Source: Macrostomum hystrix (lineage: Eukaryota; Platyhelminthes; Macrostomidae). From it: a stretch of 64,000 bases of DNA. Both the position numbers and the translations under genes were made by a program. The notes beneath the pieces were generated by a model, which worked only from the letters and a program-made list of their open reading frames with translations, had not been told where the DNA came from and did not search any database. How positions within the stretch are numbered: the first letter of the stretch is position 1; each line of letters begins with the position of its first letter. The stretch is from positions 4,786,001 through 4,850,000 of the forward strand of contig CATNEN010000039.1 in assembly GCA_950097015.1 (NCBI GenBank), read 5' to 3'. Of this stretch, positions 22,918 to 33,569 are shown one piece after another.

Positions 22918-24236
22918 AACACTCAGGAGTGGCAGCCGTATCTAGAATCGTATCAGGAGTGGCAGCTGTATCTAGAATCGTATCAGGAGTGGCAGCTGTA
23001 TGAAGAATCGTATCAGGAGTGGCAGCTGTATGAAGAATCGTATCAGGAGTGGCAGCTGTATGAAGAATCGTATCAGGAGTGGCAGCCGTATGTAGAATCG
23101 TATCAGGAGTGGCAACTGTATGTAGAATCGTATCAGGAGTGGTAACTGTATGTAGAATCGTATCAGGAGTGGCAGCTGTATCTAGAATCGTATCAGGAGT
23201 GGCAACTGTATGTAGAATCGTATCAGGAGTGGCAGCCGTATCTAGAATCGTATCAGGAGTGGCAGCTGTATGTAGAATCGTATCAGAAGTGGCAGCTGTA
23301 TCTAGAATCGTATCAGGAGTGGCAGCTGTATCTAGAATCGTATCAGGAGTGGTAACTGTATGTAGAATCGTATCAGGAGTGGCAGCTGTATGTAGAATCG
23401 TATCAGGAGTGGCAGCTGCATGTGGAATCGTATCAGGAGTGGCAGCTGCATGTGGAATCGTATCAGGAGTGGCAGCTGTATGTAGAATCCTATCAGGAGT
23501 GGCAGCTGTATCTAGAATCGTATCAGGAGTGGCAGCTGTATGTAGAATCCTATCAGGAGTGGCAGCTGTATCTAGAATCGTATCAGGAGTGGCAGCCGTA
23601 TGTAGAATCGTATCAGGAGTGGCAGCTGTATGTAGAATCGTATCAGGAGTGGCAGCTGTATCTAGAATCGTATCAGGAGTGGCAGCTGTATGTAGAATCG
23701 TATCAGGAGTGGCAACTGTATGTAGAATCGTATCAGGAGTGGCAACTGTATGTAGAATCGTATCAGGAGTGGCAGCTGTATGTAGAATCGTATCAGGAGT
23801 GGCAGCTGCATGTGGAATCGTATCAGGAGTGGCAGCTGCATGTGGAATCGTATCAGGAGTGGCAGCTGTATGTAGAATCCTATCAGGAGTGGCAGCTGTA
23901 TCTAGAATCGTATCAGGAGTGGCAGCTGTATGTAGAATCGTATCAGGAGTGGCAGCTGCATGTGGAATCGTATCAGGAGTGGCAGCTGCATGTGGAATCG
24001 TATCAGGAGTGGCAGCTGTATGTAGAATCCTATCAGGAGTGGCAGCTGTATCTAGAATCGTATCAGGAGTGGCAGCTGTATGTAGAATCCTATCAGGAGT
24101 GGCAGCTGCATGTAGAATCGTATCAGGAGTGGCAGCTGTATGTAGAATCCTATCAGGAGTGGCAGCTGTATGTAGAATCGTATCAGGAGTGGCAGCTGTA
24201 TGTAGAATCGTATCAGGAGTGGCAGCCGTATGTACG
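22918..24236. repeat. minisatellite, 30-bp unit, about 44 copies
   Basis: The unit joins TATCAGGAGTGGCAGCTG to TATGTAGAATCG and is almost perfectly in register. Variants at TCTAGA/TGTAGA/TGAAGA and GCAGCTGCATGTGG fall in a higher-order order: the block from 23401 to about 23580 recurs near 23791-23910 and 23941-24060. Since 30 is a multiple of three, most frames stay open and give false ORFs up to 461 codons. Confidence 0.96.
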
Positions 24237-24726
24237 TCGTAGAATCGTATCATCAAGAGTTATTGTCAAATGGTATTACAATTTTACTGTGCATAATTAC
24301 GGTTTAGTAACTTATAGAAAGCATTAATTTATACTCCGTCTGGAAATTATTTGCCTGGCGGTATGCCTAAGGATAAAAAGTATTCGAGAACTGCAGACTG
24401 AAGGCATTGGATATTTTTGAGCTGTGCTCAAAATTGCTCCCATTTCGCCTCTCCCACAGCTCTACTCTACATAGCCTTGAAACCAACTGCAATCAGCAAA
24501 ACAGAGATTTATGCCTAGTGCTCATGATTGAGTGAGTTTGGAGCCCTCTGACAGCTGGCCTTGAGCCGGATTTGGTAGTTGCATTGCATCGAATGGACTC
24601 ACACTGCCTTATCAGCTGAATAGTTGATCTCATTGACTATTGCAAGCTGTGTTTTGCACAATGCTTTTGATATGGCTGTTGCTAGAGCACGTTTTCGAGA
24701 ACGAGCAGTGTATTCTATTGGGATAG

Positions 24727-25340
24727 CGAGATGTTAGTGGAGTTTGTGACGTGTCAGTTGGGTTAGTGAGGTGTCAGTTAGGTTTGTGAGGTGTCAGTTG
24801 AGTTGGTGAGGTGTCAGTTGAGTTGGTGAGGTGTCAGTAGAGTTGGTGAGGTGTCAGTTGGGTTTGTGAGGTGTCAGTTGAGTTGGTGAGGTGTCAGTAG
24901 AGTTGGTGAGGTGTCAGTTGGGTTTGTGAGGTGTCAGTAGAGTTAATGAGGTGTCAGTAGAGTTGGTGAGGTGTCAGTTGAGTTGGTGAGGTGTCAGTAG
25001 AGTTGGTGAGGTGTCAGTAGAGTTGGTGAGGTGTCAGTAGAGTTGGTGAGGTGTCAGTAGAGTTTGTGAGGTGTCAGTTGAGTTGGTGAGGTGTCAGTTG
25101 GGTTTGTGAGGTGTCAGTAGAGTTGGTGAGGTGTCAGTAGAGTTGGTGAGGTGTCAGTAGAGTTGGTGAGGTGTCAGTAGAGTTGGTGAGGTGTCAGTAG
25201 AGTTTGTGAGGTGTCAGTTGGGTTTGTGAGGTGTCAGTAGAGTTGGTGAGGTGTCAGTAGAGTTGGTGAGGTGTCAGTAGAGTTTGTGAGGTGTCAGTAG
25301 AGTTTGTGAGGTGTCAGTAGAGTTGGTGAGGTGTCAGTTT
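24727..25340. repeat. minisatellite, 20-bp unit, about 30 copies
   Basis: The unit is GTGAGGTGTCAGTAGAGTTG, with TTGGGTTT and TTGAGTTG variants interspersed. It ends at TTTCGGCCAGG. Confidence 0.95.
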
Positions 25341-25345
25341 CGGCC

Positions 25346-27027
25346 AGGGAATTTTCCTTTGATGTATGCTAGTCACACATTCATTGCACAAACTGTGATT
25401 AGACGCAAAAGACAAAGACTGAGATTAAAACTAGGTTTTTAATCAAGCAGACTTTCTGAACCTCTATGGCTGCTGTGCCAGTGTATTATGCTAAGACGTA
25501 ATCTGAATCACTAAAATAAGACAAACAGTTTTTGATGCATTTAACTAAATATTGGGTTTATCGAAACTATTCGCTGGGCTTAGGTGCATCATTTGTGTAG
25601 GGCGTGTTTCAACTGCTAATTTGAAGTGGTTGTAGATAGTAGACAATAGATATAACAATATAAAACGTTTTCTATAGTCTAAGCTTGTACTAAGTATATC
25701 GACAAGTTTACTCACTAAAGTACGTTCTAACAGCTTTTAACGTAATAAATTGTAAAAGCGAATTAACAAATTAAATAAGTGACAACTCATAAAAGTAAGC
25801 TACAATTAATGCATTATAAAAATTATAAATATTATTTAACAAAATCGTTGTGTGAATCAGCCGGCAGGAAATCAGGTTTGAAAAAAAACAGCTTTACAGT
25901 CAAACAGTGAACAGCTGTTTGATCACATTCAATAATGCCGGTGCTCGGAAATGTACCGCGCGTTAACAAAAATGGTGAACTACAAAGAAATTCTTTGTTA
26001 AGATGAGGCTGCAGATATGTCTTTATAGAGCAAGTGAAATATACCGTTTGTGTACAGCATTAACTGTTTATAAAATTAATATTTGCTAAACATGATGTCG
26101 CTTGCACACAATGTGGATAAGAATGTGATAAGAATATAAAACACCAAATATGTAATATTATGCTAGGATTATCAGACACCGTCCAATATGCATCTGAAAT
26201 TTGTCATTCACTCCCCAGCAACGGGAGACGTTGTTTGTGCGATGTCGCATTGGAAACCGATTGAATAAAAACAATAAGGAAATAAAACACGATTCAATCG
26301 ATATGAAGTGTCACACAATGGAGTAGAGTAATGTAGTGCTGGTGCAGCCAAGACAGGAGCTTGTCATTTTCCTGACTGCCGCAAACAACTGCTTTCGTGC
26401 GTAAGTAAACATTAAACCTTAAATTTTTGCATAGTTACTCTTGCATTGCACTGTGGAATCGATTTCTACTATTTAGCCAGAAGCCGATTACGTTGGATTA
26501 GGCGATAAGACAAAAAAGCAGACGCCAGACCACACGACTGGGTCGGTGTGGCATAGCACGAGTGAAATTTGATTGCGACGCGCCGTTTTGAATTGGAGAA
26601 TACCAAACAGCCTATTTGTACATTTGCTTATGAACTCTTATCGAATCGTTCAGTTGTCTAAAAATAGATCGCCATGTACACGTGCGTACACTAGTCAGCT
26701 CTTTGTTTCCTAACCCTCGGGACACCCCAGCTCCACACCAACCTCACGCCGGATTCCGGGGAGTGAGGTGGTCGTTAATAGGGATGATTGGTTGGGCTCA
26801 TCAATTAAATGAAGGACAAGTACACGCGCACTAGAATAAAAGTTCAACTTATTATAAATACAAGTCTTAGTGCCAAGATCGATGGATCGAAATACCTCGG
26901 TTGTGCAAACAAGGCCGATCTTCTCATTCCCAATGGGAAGCCGGTGTGAATGACACATGATTGACCTAGAAATTGATCTGAACAGCAAGCAACAGTTGTG
27001 TTGTAAAAGTGAGTTTCCGCACCAGCC
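25346..27027. other. intergenic and complexin 3' flank, no further gene recognised
   Basis: AT-rich to about 26300, then mixed composition. The part next to 27027 should hold the complexin 3' UTR (minus strand). A canonical AATAAA on the minus strand was not found close to the stop, so the transcript end is undefined. Confidence 0.35.
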
Positions 27028-27559
27028 TCACTGAATGGTGCACTTCTCCTGAGCGTCTGAGATCATCTTCTGCGGCACGGCTGTGACGTTGCGCACCGTG
27101 TCCCGAACACCCTCCGGAAGGAAGGACGCAAAGTCCTCCTTCTCCTCGAGGTCTCGCTCGGCGGCCAGCTCCTCCTGCGTTTTGCGCTTCCGGCCGACGC
27201 CCTTGCCGCCGTCGTCCATCTCGCCGAAATTGAATTCCTCCTTCTTCTGAATGTTGTACTGCATGGCGGTGAGTAGTGAGTAGTAGTGTACGGGACGGTT
27301 GCGGTTGGACTGACAAAATACAGCGTCATTTCACTAAGCTCACCTTGTCCCGAATGCCCTGCCGTAGCTCCTCGCGCTCCGCCTCCATCTTCTGGTGCTT
27401 CTCGTCCCGCTTTCGTTTCTCCTCGGCCAGAGCCTCGGCCATGGCGGCCGCCTCCTCCGCCTGCTTCTCGGCGTCCTCCGGGTTGGCCTCCTCGCCGCCA
27501 ATCTTCTTGACGCTGTCCATCTGCTTTCCAACCAGCTGCTTGGCGATGAAGCTGGCCAT
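27028..27559 (-). CDS. CPLX: complexin with C-terminal CAAX box
   Basis: Two exons, 27344-27559 and 27028-27258, join in phase 0 across GTGAGC...CATGCAG and encode 148 residues. Residues 1-20 (MASFIAKQLVGKQMDSVKKI) match the N-terminal activating segment. A long charged helix follows (ALAEEKRKRDEKHQKMEAER), leading across the junction into RQGIRDK|YNIQKKEE, the SNARE-binding central helix. The C-terminus is amphipathic (FLPEGVRDTVRNVTAV) and ends CTIQ, a CAAX box of the kind normally farnesylated. Complexins bind the assembled SNARE bundle and tune synaptic vesicle fusion. The prenylated form is known from complexin 3/4 of vertebrates and an insect isoform. The start ATG lies 9 bases after an acceptor-like GCCTCAG, so a 5' UTR intron or trans-splice site is possible. 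Confidence 0.93.
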
Positions 27560-28675
27560 GGCGCTGTCTGAGGCTCAGTGGTTGCTCTGCGAGTCCGAGA
27601 TTTGCTCTGCTTTCACCTCGCCACGATTTCGCAGCTGTCTGTCGGATCTATTTAGTGAGCAGCCTCTAAGGGGCTGCGGCATCGGTGCTTGGGTCGGGGT
27701 GGGGTCCGACGACTGGGGCCGATGAGCGAGTGAGAGGGGAGACTGGGAGAAACGATCTGATGAGAATAGCATGCACCGCCCCACCCAGCACCTACCCGTT
27801 CATTCCCCAGTCGCGCTATGAGTCCTTTAGCTCCCTACTTTCAACCTTATCCCCCAATCCCACTCGCGCACGAATGCCTCATCGCTTCCCTGCCGGCTAG
27901 ACAGGAGTCCAACAAGGAGGCAAGCGCCTCGAGGGGGTGCGTCGCCCTCCCGCACCGTGTGCTGCCTGCCTGCGTCCCACGGGGATAGGAGCTGAGGTAG
28001 GGGATGTGCGATGCGGGATTGTGAGCGCGCCGCGGGGTGCTACGAATGCAAGTTTGCTCAGCCAGCCTCAGTACTCACGGCTGAGCGCTCCTGCACTCTC
28101 CTTCCTTTCCAAACCGATCGATGGCAGTTCCGACTCCCTCTCCCCGGCCTCACAATCTCTCTCTGGCCCATCCTTTCCTCTCGGCTGCTCCCTCGGGGCT
28201 GCGGACTTTAACGGCGAGCGGGGGGCGGCCCGGGGTTTGGGAGAACCACTTGCGCGAGGAGGATGTCGGAAACGGGAAAGAGAGGGAGAAAGGAGGCACG
28301 CAAGATCAAGTTGAAACTAGATTCCAGCCACAGCCTCTCCTTTGGCGTCTCTGTAGTTCTTCTGGCGCCCGCGCAGACACCCCGCCTCCGGCTTCTCCGA
28401 CTCGCCAGCAGCGCCTCCTTGAGTCGCCAGTCCCGGCCTCCTTTTTATTTTGCTTCGCTTTCTTATTCGCCCTGCCAATCTTTATCATCAGTTTAGCCTC
28501 TCAAAGCCGGTGGACTGCTGGCCGCATTCGGCTCTCACTACTAGCTGCTTTTCAGTAGTATTGCAAGAATGTTCTTAGAATTGATGGAACCTCTTCAACT
28601 GGATAGACGTGTTTAATTTCTTAGATATGTCTTAAAATATCAGTTCGAGATGACGAAGTGAACGAAATAGTTAGG
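27560..28675. other. GC-rich complexin upstream region
   Basis: C/T-rich and G/C-rich sequence directly 5' of complexin, likely to hold its promoter and untranslated exon(s). Overlapping ORFs in several frames reflect composition only; none has recognisable domains. Confidence 0.4.
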
Positions 28676-28676
28676 A

Positions 28677-29205
28677 AGTTTACTCACCTGTCAGGTGTTA
28701 GACAAGGTAATTTCACCTGCTGTAAGTTTGCTTACCTGTCAGGTGTTAGACAAGGTAATTTCACCTGCTGTAAGTTTGCTCACCTGTCTGGTGTTAGACA
28801 AGGTAATTTCACCTGCTGTAAGTTTGCTTACCTGTCAGGTGTTAGACAAGGAAATTTCACCTGCTGTAAGTTTGCTTACCTGTCAGGTGTTAGACAAGGA
28901 AATTTCACCTGCTGTAAGTTTGCTCACCTGTCAGGTGTTAGACAAGGAAATTTCACCTGCTGTAAGTTTGCTCACCTGTCAGGTGTTAGACAAGGAAATT
29001 TCACCTGCTGTAAGTTTGCTTACCTGTCAGGTGTTAGACAAGGAAATTTCACCTGCTGTAAGTTTACTTACCTGTCAGGTGTTAGACAAGGAAATTTCAC
29101 CTGCTGTAAGTTTACTTACCTGTCAGGTGTTAGACAAGGTAATTTCACCTGCTGTAAGTTTGCTTACCTGTCAGGTGTTAGACAACGGAGTTTCACTTGT
29201 TGGAG
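28677..29205. repeat. minisatellite, 48-bp unit, about 11 copies
   Basis: The unit is about CACCTGTCAGGTGTTAGACA followed by AGGTAATTTCACCTGCTG and TAAGTTTGCT. Each unit contains the near-palindrome CACCTGTCAGGTG and a second CACCTG, so two E-box-like hexamers per unit. A GGTAAT/GGAAAT polymorphism separates outer from inner copies. Open frames arise because 48 is a multiple of three. Confidence 0.95.
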
Positions 29206-29685
29206 TTTTGGTTGCGTGGTAGCTAAGTGATTAAAAAAATCAATAACATCATTTATTTTCCGCAAAAATTGAATTGCTATTTTTAAACGCTTTTTCCAAA
29301 CTCAGAAATCAGGCAGTGCTCAGCTTAGACAATCATAAAATATACTTTCGATCGATTAAAAACGATTTGAAATGGTTTCTAGAATGATAAAAATGTGAAT
29401 AAAAAACAAATCTGCCTTTTCCACGAATGCTTCCACAGTTGATTAATTAAACACTCTAATTAAGGGGATTGAATTGCTTCATAAAGTAGTTTTTAGAAAA
29501 AAAGAAATAAAAATCAACTTAATTCCTGACTTCATTCACTATAAACATAAATACTCGTAATTCTATTTGTTGCCACTAAACCAGTTCAGAATATGGCTTT
29601 CAATAACATTACGAGTCGCTTACTTTTTATTTAGGGAAAAAGAGAGTGCCATAAAAATAGCATGATAGTAGCAAAACAGTGACAG
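29206..29685. other. AT-rich spacer between two minisatellites
   Basis: No gene, RNA or transposon end could be supported. Confidence 0.35.
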
Positions 29686-29689
29686 GGGG

Positions 29690-30132
29690 AAGGAGAGAGA
29701 GTGACGGAAGGAATAGGAGAGTGACGGAAGGAATAGGAGAGTGACAGAGGGAAAGAGTATGACCGAGGCAAACAGAGAGTGACAGAGGGAAAGAGAGAGT
29801 GACAGAGGGAAAGAGAGAGTGACAGAGGGAAACGGAGAGTGACAGAGTGAATAAGAGAGTGACAGAGTGAATAAGAGAGTGACAGAGGGAATAAGAGAGT
29901 GACAGAGGGAAAGAGAGTGTGACAGAGGCAAACAGAGAGTGACACAGGGAAACAGAGAGTGACAGAGGGAAAGAGAGAGTGACAGAGGGAAAGAGAGAGT
30001 GACAGAGGGAAAGAGAGAGTGACAGAGGGAAAGAGAGAGTGACAGAGGGAAAGAGAGAGTGACAGAGGGAAAGAGAGAGTGACAGAGGGAAAGAGAGAGT
30101 GACAGAGGGAAAGAGAGAGTCAAGAGAGAGTG
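29690..30132. repeat. minisatellite, 20-bp unit, about 21 copies
   Basis: The unit is AGAGAGAGTGACAGAGGGAA. Copies at the left end are variant (GGAATAGG, GGCAAAC, GAATAA); the right end is nearly perfect, the usual polarity of recent expansion. It shares the core GAGTGACAGA with the arrays at 43798 and 44077. Confidence 0.95.
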
Positions 30133-30434
30133 ACATAAGGAAACTGAACCAGATTCAGTGTGAAAGAGTTTTGAGTTTATTTCAAACTTAAAGAAGAGCT
30201 CACAATATGTGAGCTGGCAAAGGAAATTTTTGCTGGCCCAGAAAAAAAGATCTAATAAGGTGGATTAGTGGGCCTCATTTAATATTAGCAGTCTAAATTG
30301 TCGGTAATGAGTGCCAATGCTGAAAAATTGCTTCATTTGGGTTTATCTAGCCGAACATGCTAGTATGAATAGCAGAGCATATTCTCATGTGTGGCTTCAT
30401 CGCTGAAGTACTTTTTGACTGACTAGATTTGAGG

Positions 30435-32152
30435 GGCAGAGGGTAGATCAGAGGGCAGATTGGGAAGCGGAGGGGCAAATTGGATAGCGGAGGGGCAGAT
30501 TGGGTAGCGGAAGGGCAGATTGGGAAACGTAGGGGGGCAGATTGGATAGCGGAGGGGCAGATTGGGTAGCGGAGAGGCAGATTGGGTAGCGGAGGGGCAG
30601 CGGAGGTGGCAGATTGGGTAGCGGAGGGGGCAGATTGGGTAGCGGAGGGGCAGCGGAGGGGGCAGATTGGGTTGCGGAGGGGTAGATTGGGTAGCGGAGA
30701 GGCAGATTGGGTAGCGGAGAGGCAGATTGGGTAGCGGAGGGGCAGTGGAGGTGGCAGATTGGGTAGCGGAGGGGGCAGATTGGGTAGCGGAGGGGCAGCG
30801 GAGGGGGCAGATTGGGTTGCGGAGGGGTAGATTGGGTTGCGGAGGGGCAGATTGGGTAGCGGAGAGGCAGATTGGGTAGCGGAGGGGCAGATTGGGTAGC
30901 GGAGGGGCAGTGGAGGTGGCAGATTGGGTAGCGGAGGGGGCAGATTGGGTAGCGGAGGGGCAGCGGAGGGGGCAGATTGGGTTGCGGAGGGGTAGATTGG
31001 GTTGCGGAGGGGCAGATTGGGTAGCGGAGAGGCAGATTGGGTAGCGGAGGGGCAGATTGGGTAGCGTAGGGGGCAGATTGGGTAGCGTAGGGGGCAGATT
31101 GTGTAGCGGAGGGGCAGATTGGATAGTGTAGGGGGGCAGATTGGGTAGCGGAGGGGGCAGATTGGGTAGCGTAGGGGGCAGATTGGGTAGCGTAGGGAGC
31201 AGATTGTGTAGCGGAGGGGGCAGATTGGATAGTGTTGGGGGCAGATTGGGTAGCGGAGGGGGCAGATTGGATAGTGGAGGGGGCAGATTGGGTAGCGGAG
31301 GGGCAGATTGGGTAGCGGAGGGGGCAGATTGGATAGTGGAGGGGGTAGATTGGGTAGCGGAGGGGCAGATTGGGTAGCGGAGGGGGCAGATTGGATAGTG
31401 GAGGGGGCAGATTGGGTAGCGGAGGGGCAGATTGGGTAGCGTTGGGGGCAGATTGGGTAGCGGAGGGGGCAGATTGGATAGTGGAGGGGGGCAGATTGGG
31501 TAGCGGAGGGGGCAGATTGGGTAGCGTAGGGGGCAGATTGGGTAGCGTAGGGAGTAGATTGTGTAGCGGAGGGGGCAGATTGGATAGTGTAGGGGGCAGA
31601 TTGGGTAGCGGAGGGGGCAGATTGGATAGTGGAGGGGGCAGATTGGGTAGCGGAGGGGCAGATTGGGTAGCGGAGGGGGCAGATTGGATAGTGGAGGGGG
31701 TAGATTGGGTAGCGGAGGGGCAGATTGGGTAGCGGAGGGGGCAGATTGGATAGTGGAGGGGGCAGATTGGGTAGCGGAGGGGCAGATTGGGTAGCGGAGG
31801 GGGCAGATTGGATAGTGGAGGGGGTAGATTGGGTAGCGGAGGGGCAGATTGGGTAGCGGAGGGGGCAGATTGGATAGTGGAGGGGGCAGATTGGGTAGCG
31901 GAGGGGCAGATTGGGTAGCGTAGGGGGCAGATTGGGTAGCGGAGGGGGCAGATTGGATAGTGGAGGGGGCAGATTGGGTAGCGGAGGGGGCAGATTGGGT
32001 AGCGTAGGGGGCAGATTGGGTAGCGGAGGGGGCAGATTGGATAGTGGAGGGGCAGATTGTGTAGCGGAGGGGGCAGATTGGGTAGCGGAGGGGGCAGATT
32101 GGGTAGCGTAGGGGGGCAGATTGGGTTGCGGAGGGGCAGATTGGGTAGCGAA
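30435..32152. repeat. minisatellite, 19-21-bp unit, about 85 copies
   Basis: The unit is GGGGCAGATTGGGTAGCGGA with a variable G run and GATAGTGGA, GTAGCGTA and GTTGCGGA variants. Blocks of about 200-400 bp recur, for example the CAGCGGAGGGGGCAGATT variant near 30655, 30800 and 30965. Indels of one G shift frame, yet ORFs of 615 and 572 codons on the minus strand survive because the complement lacks stops. They are Pro/Leu/Ser repeats without any start context. Confidence 0.95.
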
Positions 32153-32306
32153 GTGGACATTATCATGCAGAACCGCCCCCAGAAGGCTCAGCACGGGTTA
32201 AACTAAAAATGGAAATCTCTTCGATTTGCATGACTTCACACGAGAAATCCGTTCAAAAAGTTGTTCCGCTGATCTTTAGTCTCTGTGTCACGCTCATTTG
32301 TTTCAT

Positions 32307-32312
32307 TTTATT
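32307..32312 (-). terminator. poly(A) signal of the secreted-peptide gene
   Basis: TTTATT on the + strand reads AATAAA on the minus strand, 165 bp downstream of the TGA at 32477-32479. It supports the end of this transcript. Confidence 0.55.
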
Positions 32313-32476
32313 TTCGGCTGTTGGTTCAGGTACACTGGCTCTCTGCAGTTAAACAATGCGTCAAAAAGAAGGAAAAACTGAGCTGATTAAGAGTGTTCTC
32401 AAAGCGGAACCAGCCCATCAGCTACAGGGCTGACCAGAGCGGGTGAGAAAAAGAGGCTGCAATGGGAGCTCAGCGG

Positions 32477-33303
32477 TCACCAGTCCGTGACGAAGCGCTT
32501 GTTCAGCTTCTCCAGGATCTGGTCCCAGAGCCGGCCTTCCTCAGCTGGCGTCAGACCCGACAGTCGATGCTTGACGATGAGTCCTCCGTCACGGCCAGAT
32601 GCTTCGGAATCTGCGGATGCGACATTGAGCAGTCAGCATTCTGAGCATAGGATGCGGCATTGAATTCTGAGCATAGGATGCGACATTGAGCAGTCAGCAT
32701 TCTGAGCATAGGATGCGACATTGAGCAGTCAGCATTCTGAGCATAGGATGCGACATTGAGCAGTCAGCATTCTGAGCATAGGATGCGACATTGAGCAGTC
32801 AGCATTCTGAGCATAGGATGCGACATTGAGCAGTCAGCATTCTGAGCATAGGATGCGACATTGAGCAGTCAGCATTCTGAGCATAGGATGCGACATTGAG
32901 CAGTCAGCATTCTGAGCATAGGATGCGACATTGAGCAGTCAGCATTCTGAGCATAGGATGCGACATTGAGCAGTCAGCATTCTGAGCATAGGATGCGACA
33001 TTGAGCAGTCAGCATTCTGAGCATAGGATGCGACATTGAGCAGTCAGCATTCTGAGCATAGGATGCGACATTGAGCAGTCAGCATTCTGAGCATGAGATG
33101 CTAACTGTATCAGCATCATCAGAGTGGACTCACCGGAATCCTGAACTGGTTGAGCTGTGCTGCAACCTGCAATGGCGGAACATGCTCAGCACCATGAATC
33201 GATATTGTCGACTCGAATCAAATCAAATCAAATAGACTCAATTGAACTCACCCAGCTGGATTACGAGCAGTAAAATCAAGACAAGATGCAGATGGCCAGT
33301 CAT
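32477..33303 (-). CDS. small secreted peptide precursor, three exons, family unknown
   Basis: Exons on the minus strand are 33252-33303, 33134-33166 (33 nt) and 32477-32610, with donors GTGAGTT and GTGAGTC and acceptors ATTGCAG and ATCCGCAG. Phases agree (G|GT and G|AT), giving a 72-residue precursor. Residues 1-17 (MTGHLHLVLILLLVIQL) are a strong signal peptide. The following GCSTAQPVQDSDSEASGRDG is polar and acidic. The C-terminal third (LTPAEEGRLWDQILEKLNKR then FVTDW) reads as an amphipathic helix ending in Trp. There is one Cys near the signal cleavage site, no amidation Gly and no clear dibasic cleavage ladder. It could be a peptide hormone, a membrane-active or mucus peptide. I do not recognise a family. 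Intron 2 holds a 35-bp minisatellite. Confidence 0.65.
32615..33094. repeat. minisatellite, 35-bp unit, about 13 copies, intronic
   Basis: The unit joins GGATGCGACATTGAGCAGTC to AGCATTCTGAGCATA and is nearly perfect. The first copies near 32650 are shortened. It fills most of intron 2 of the small secreted-peptide gene and begins within about five bases of that gene's exon 3 acceptor. Confidence 0.95.
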
Positions 33304-33387
33304 GATTTCAAAAGTGCCTTTCAAACTGTGGAATTTAATGAGGATTTGAGTCCCTGACAGAGGCTGCAGCAGCATGGTAGAGAATGC

Positions 33388-33402
33388 AGCAGCATTTATG
33401 CT
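33388..33402 (-). promoter_or_regulatory. possible TATA-like element of the secreted-peptide gene
   Basis: On the minus strand GCATAAATGC lies about 90-95 bp upstream of the ATG at 33303, a plausible place for a TATA-like box with a short 5' UTR. There is no other evidence. Confidence 0.25.
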
Positions 33403-33569
33403 TTGTGATCCGGTCTGCTTCATGCAGGTTTTTTCGCCAGTCTTAACTCATTGGCTGATGCCAGATGGCAGGGGCTGGGTTGGCTGACTGACTGCCTTGA
33501 GTTACCAATGCCAGAACTCTAGGCTAATGAATTGGGGCAGCTACGGCTTCCAAAAATGCGAACTAACGA

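Noticed and set aside
22871-24327. Long ORFs (up to 461 codons) across the 30-bp array on both strands
   Set aside because: Several frames on both strands are open because the unit length is a multiple of three; no start context, splice sites or family similarity.
27757-27775. Second hammerhead core (TCTGATGAGAATAGC)
   Set aside because: No stem II and no GAAA strand in range.
30347-32194. 615- and 572-codon Pro/Leu-rich ORFs on the minus strand
   Set aside because: Direct translation of the 19-21-bp array; two overlapping frames are open for the same reason. No signal peptide or unique sequence.
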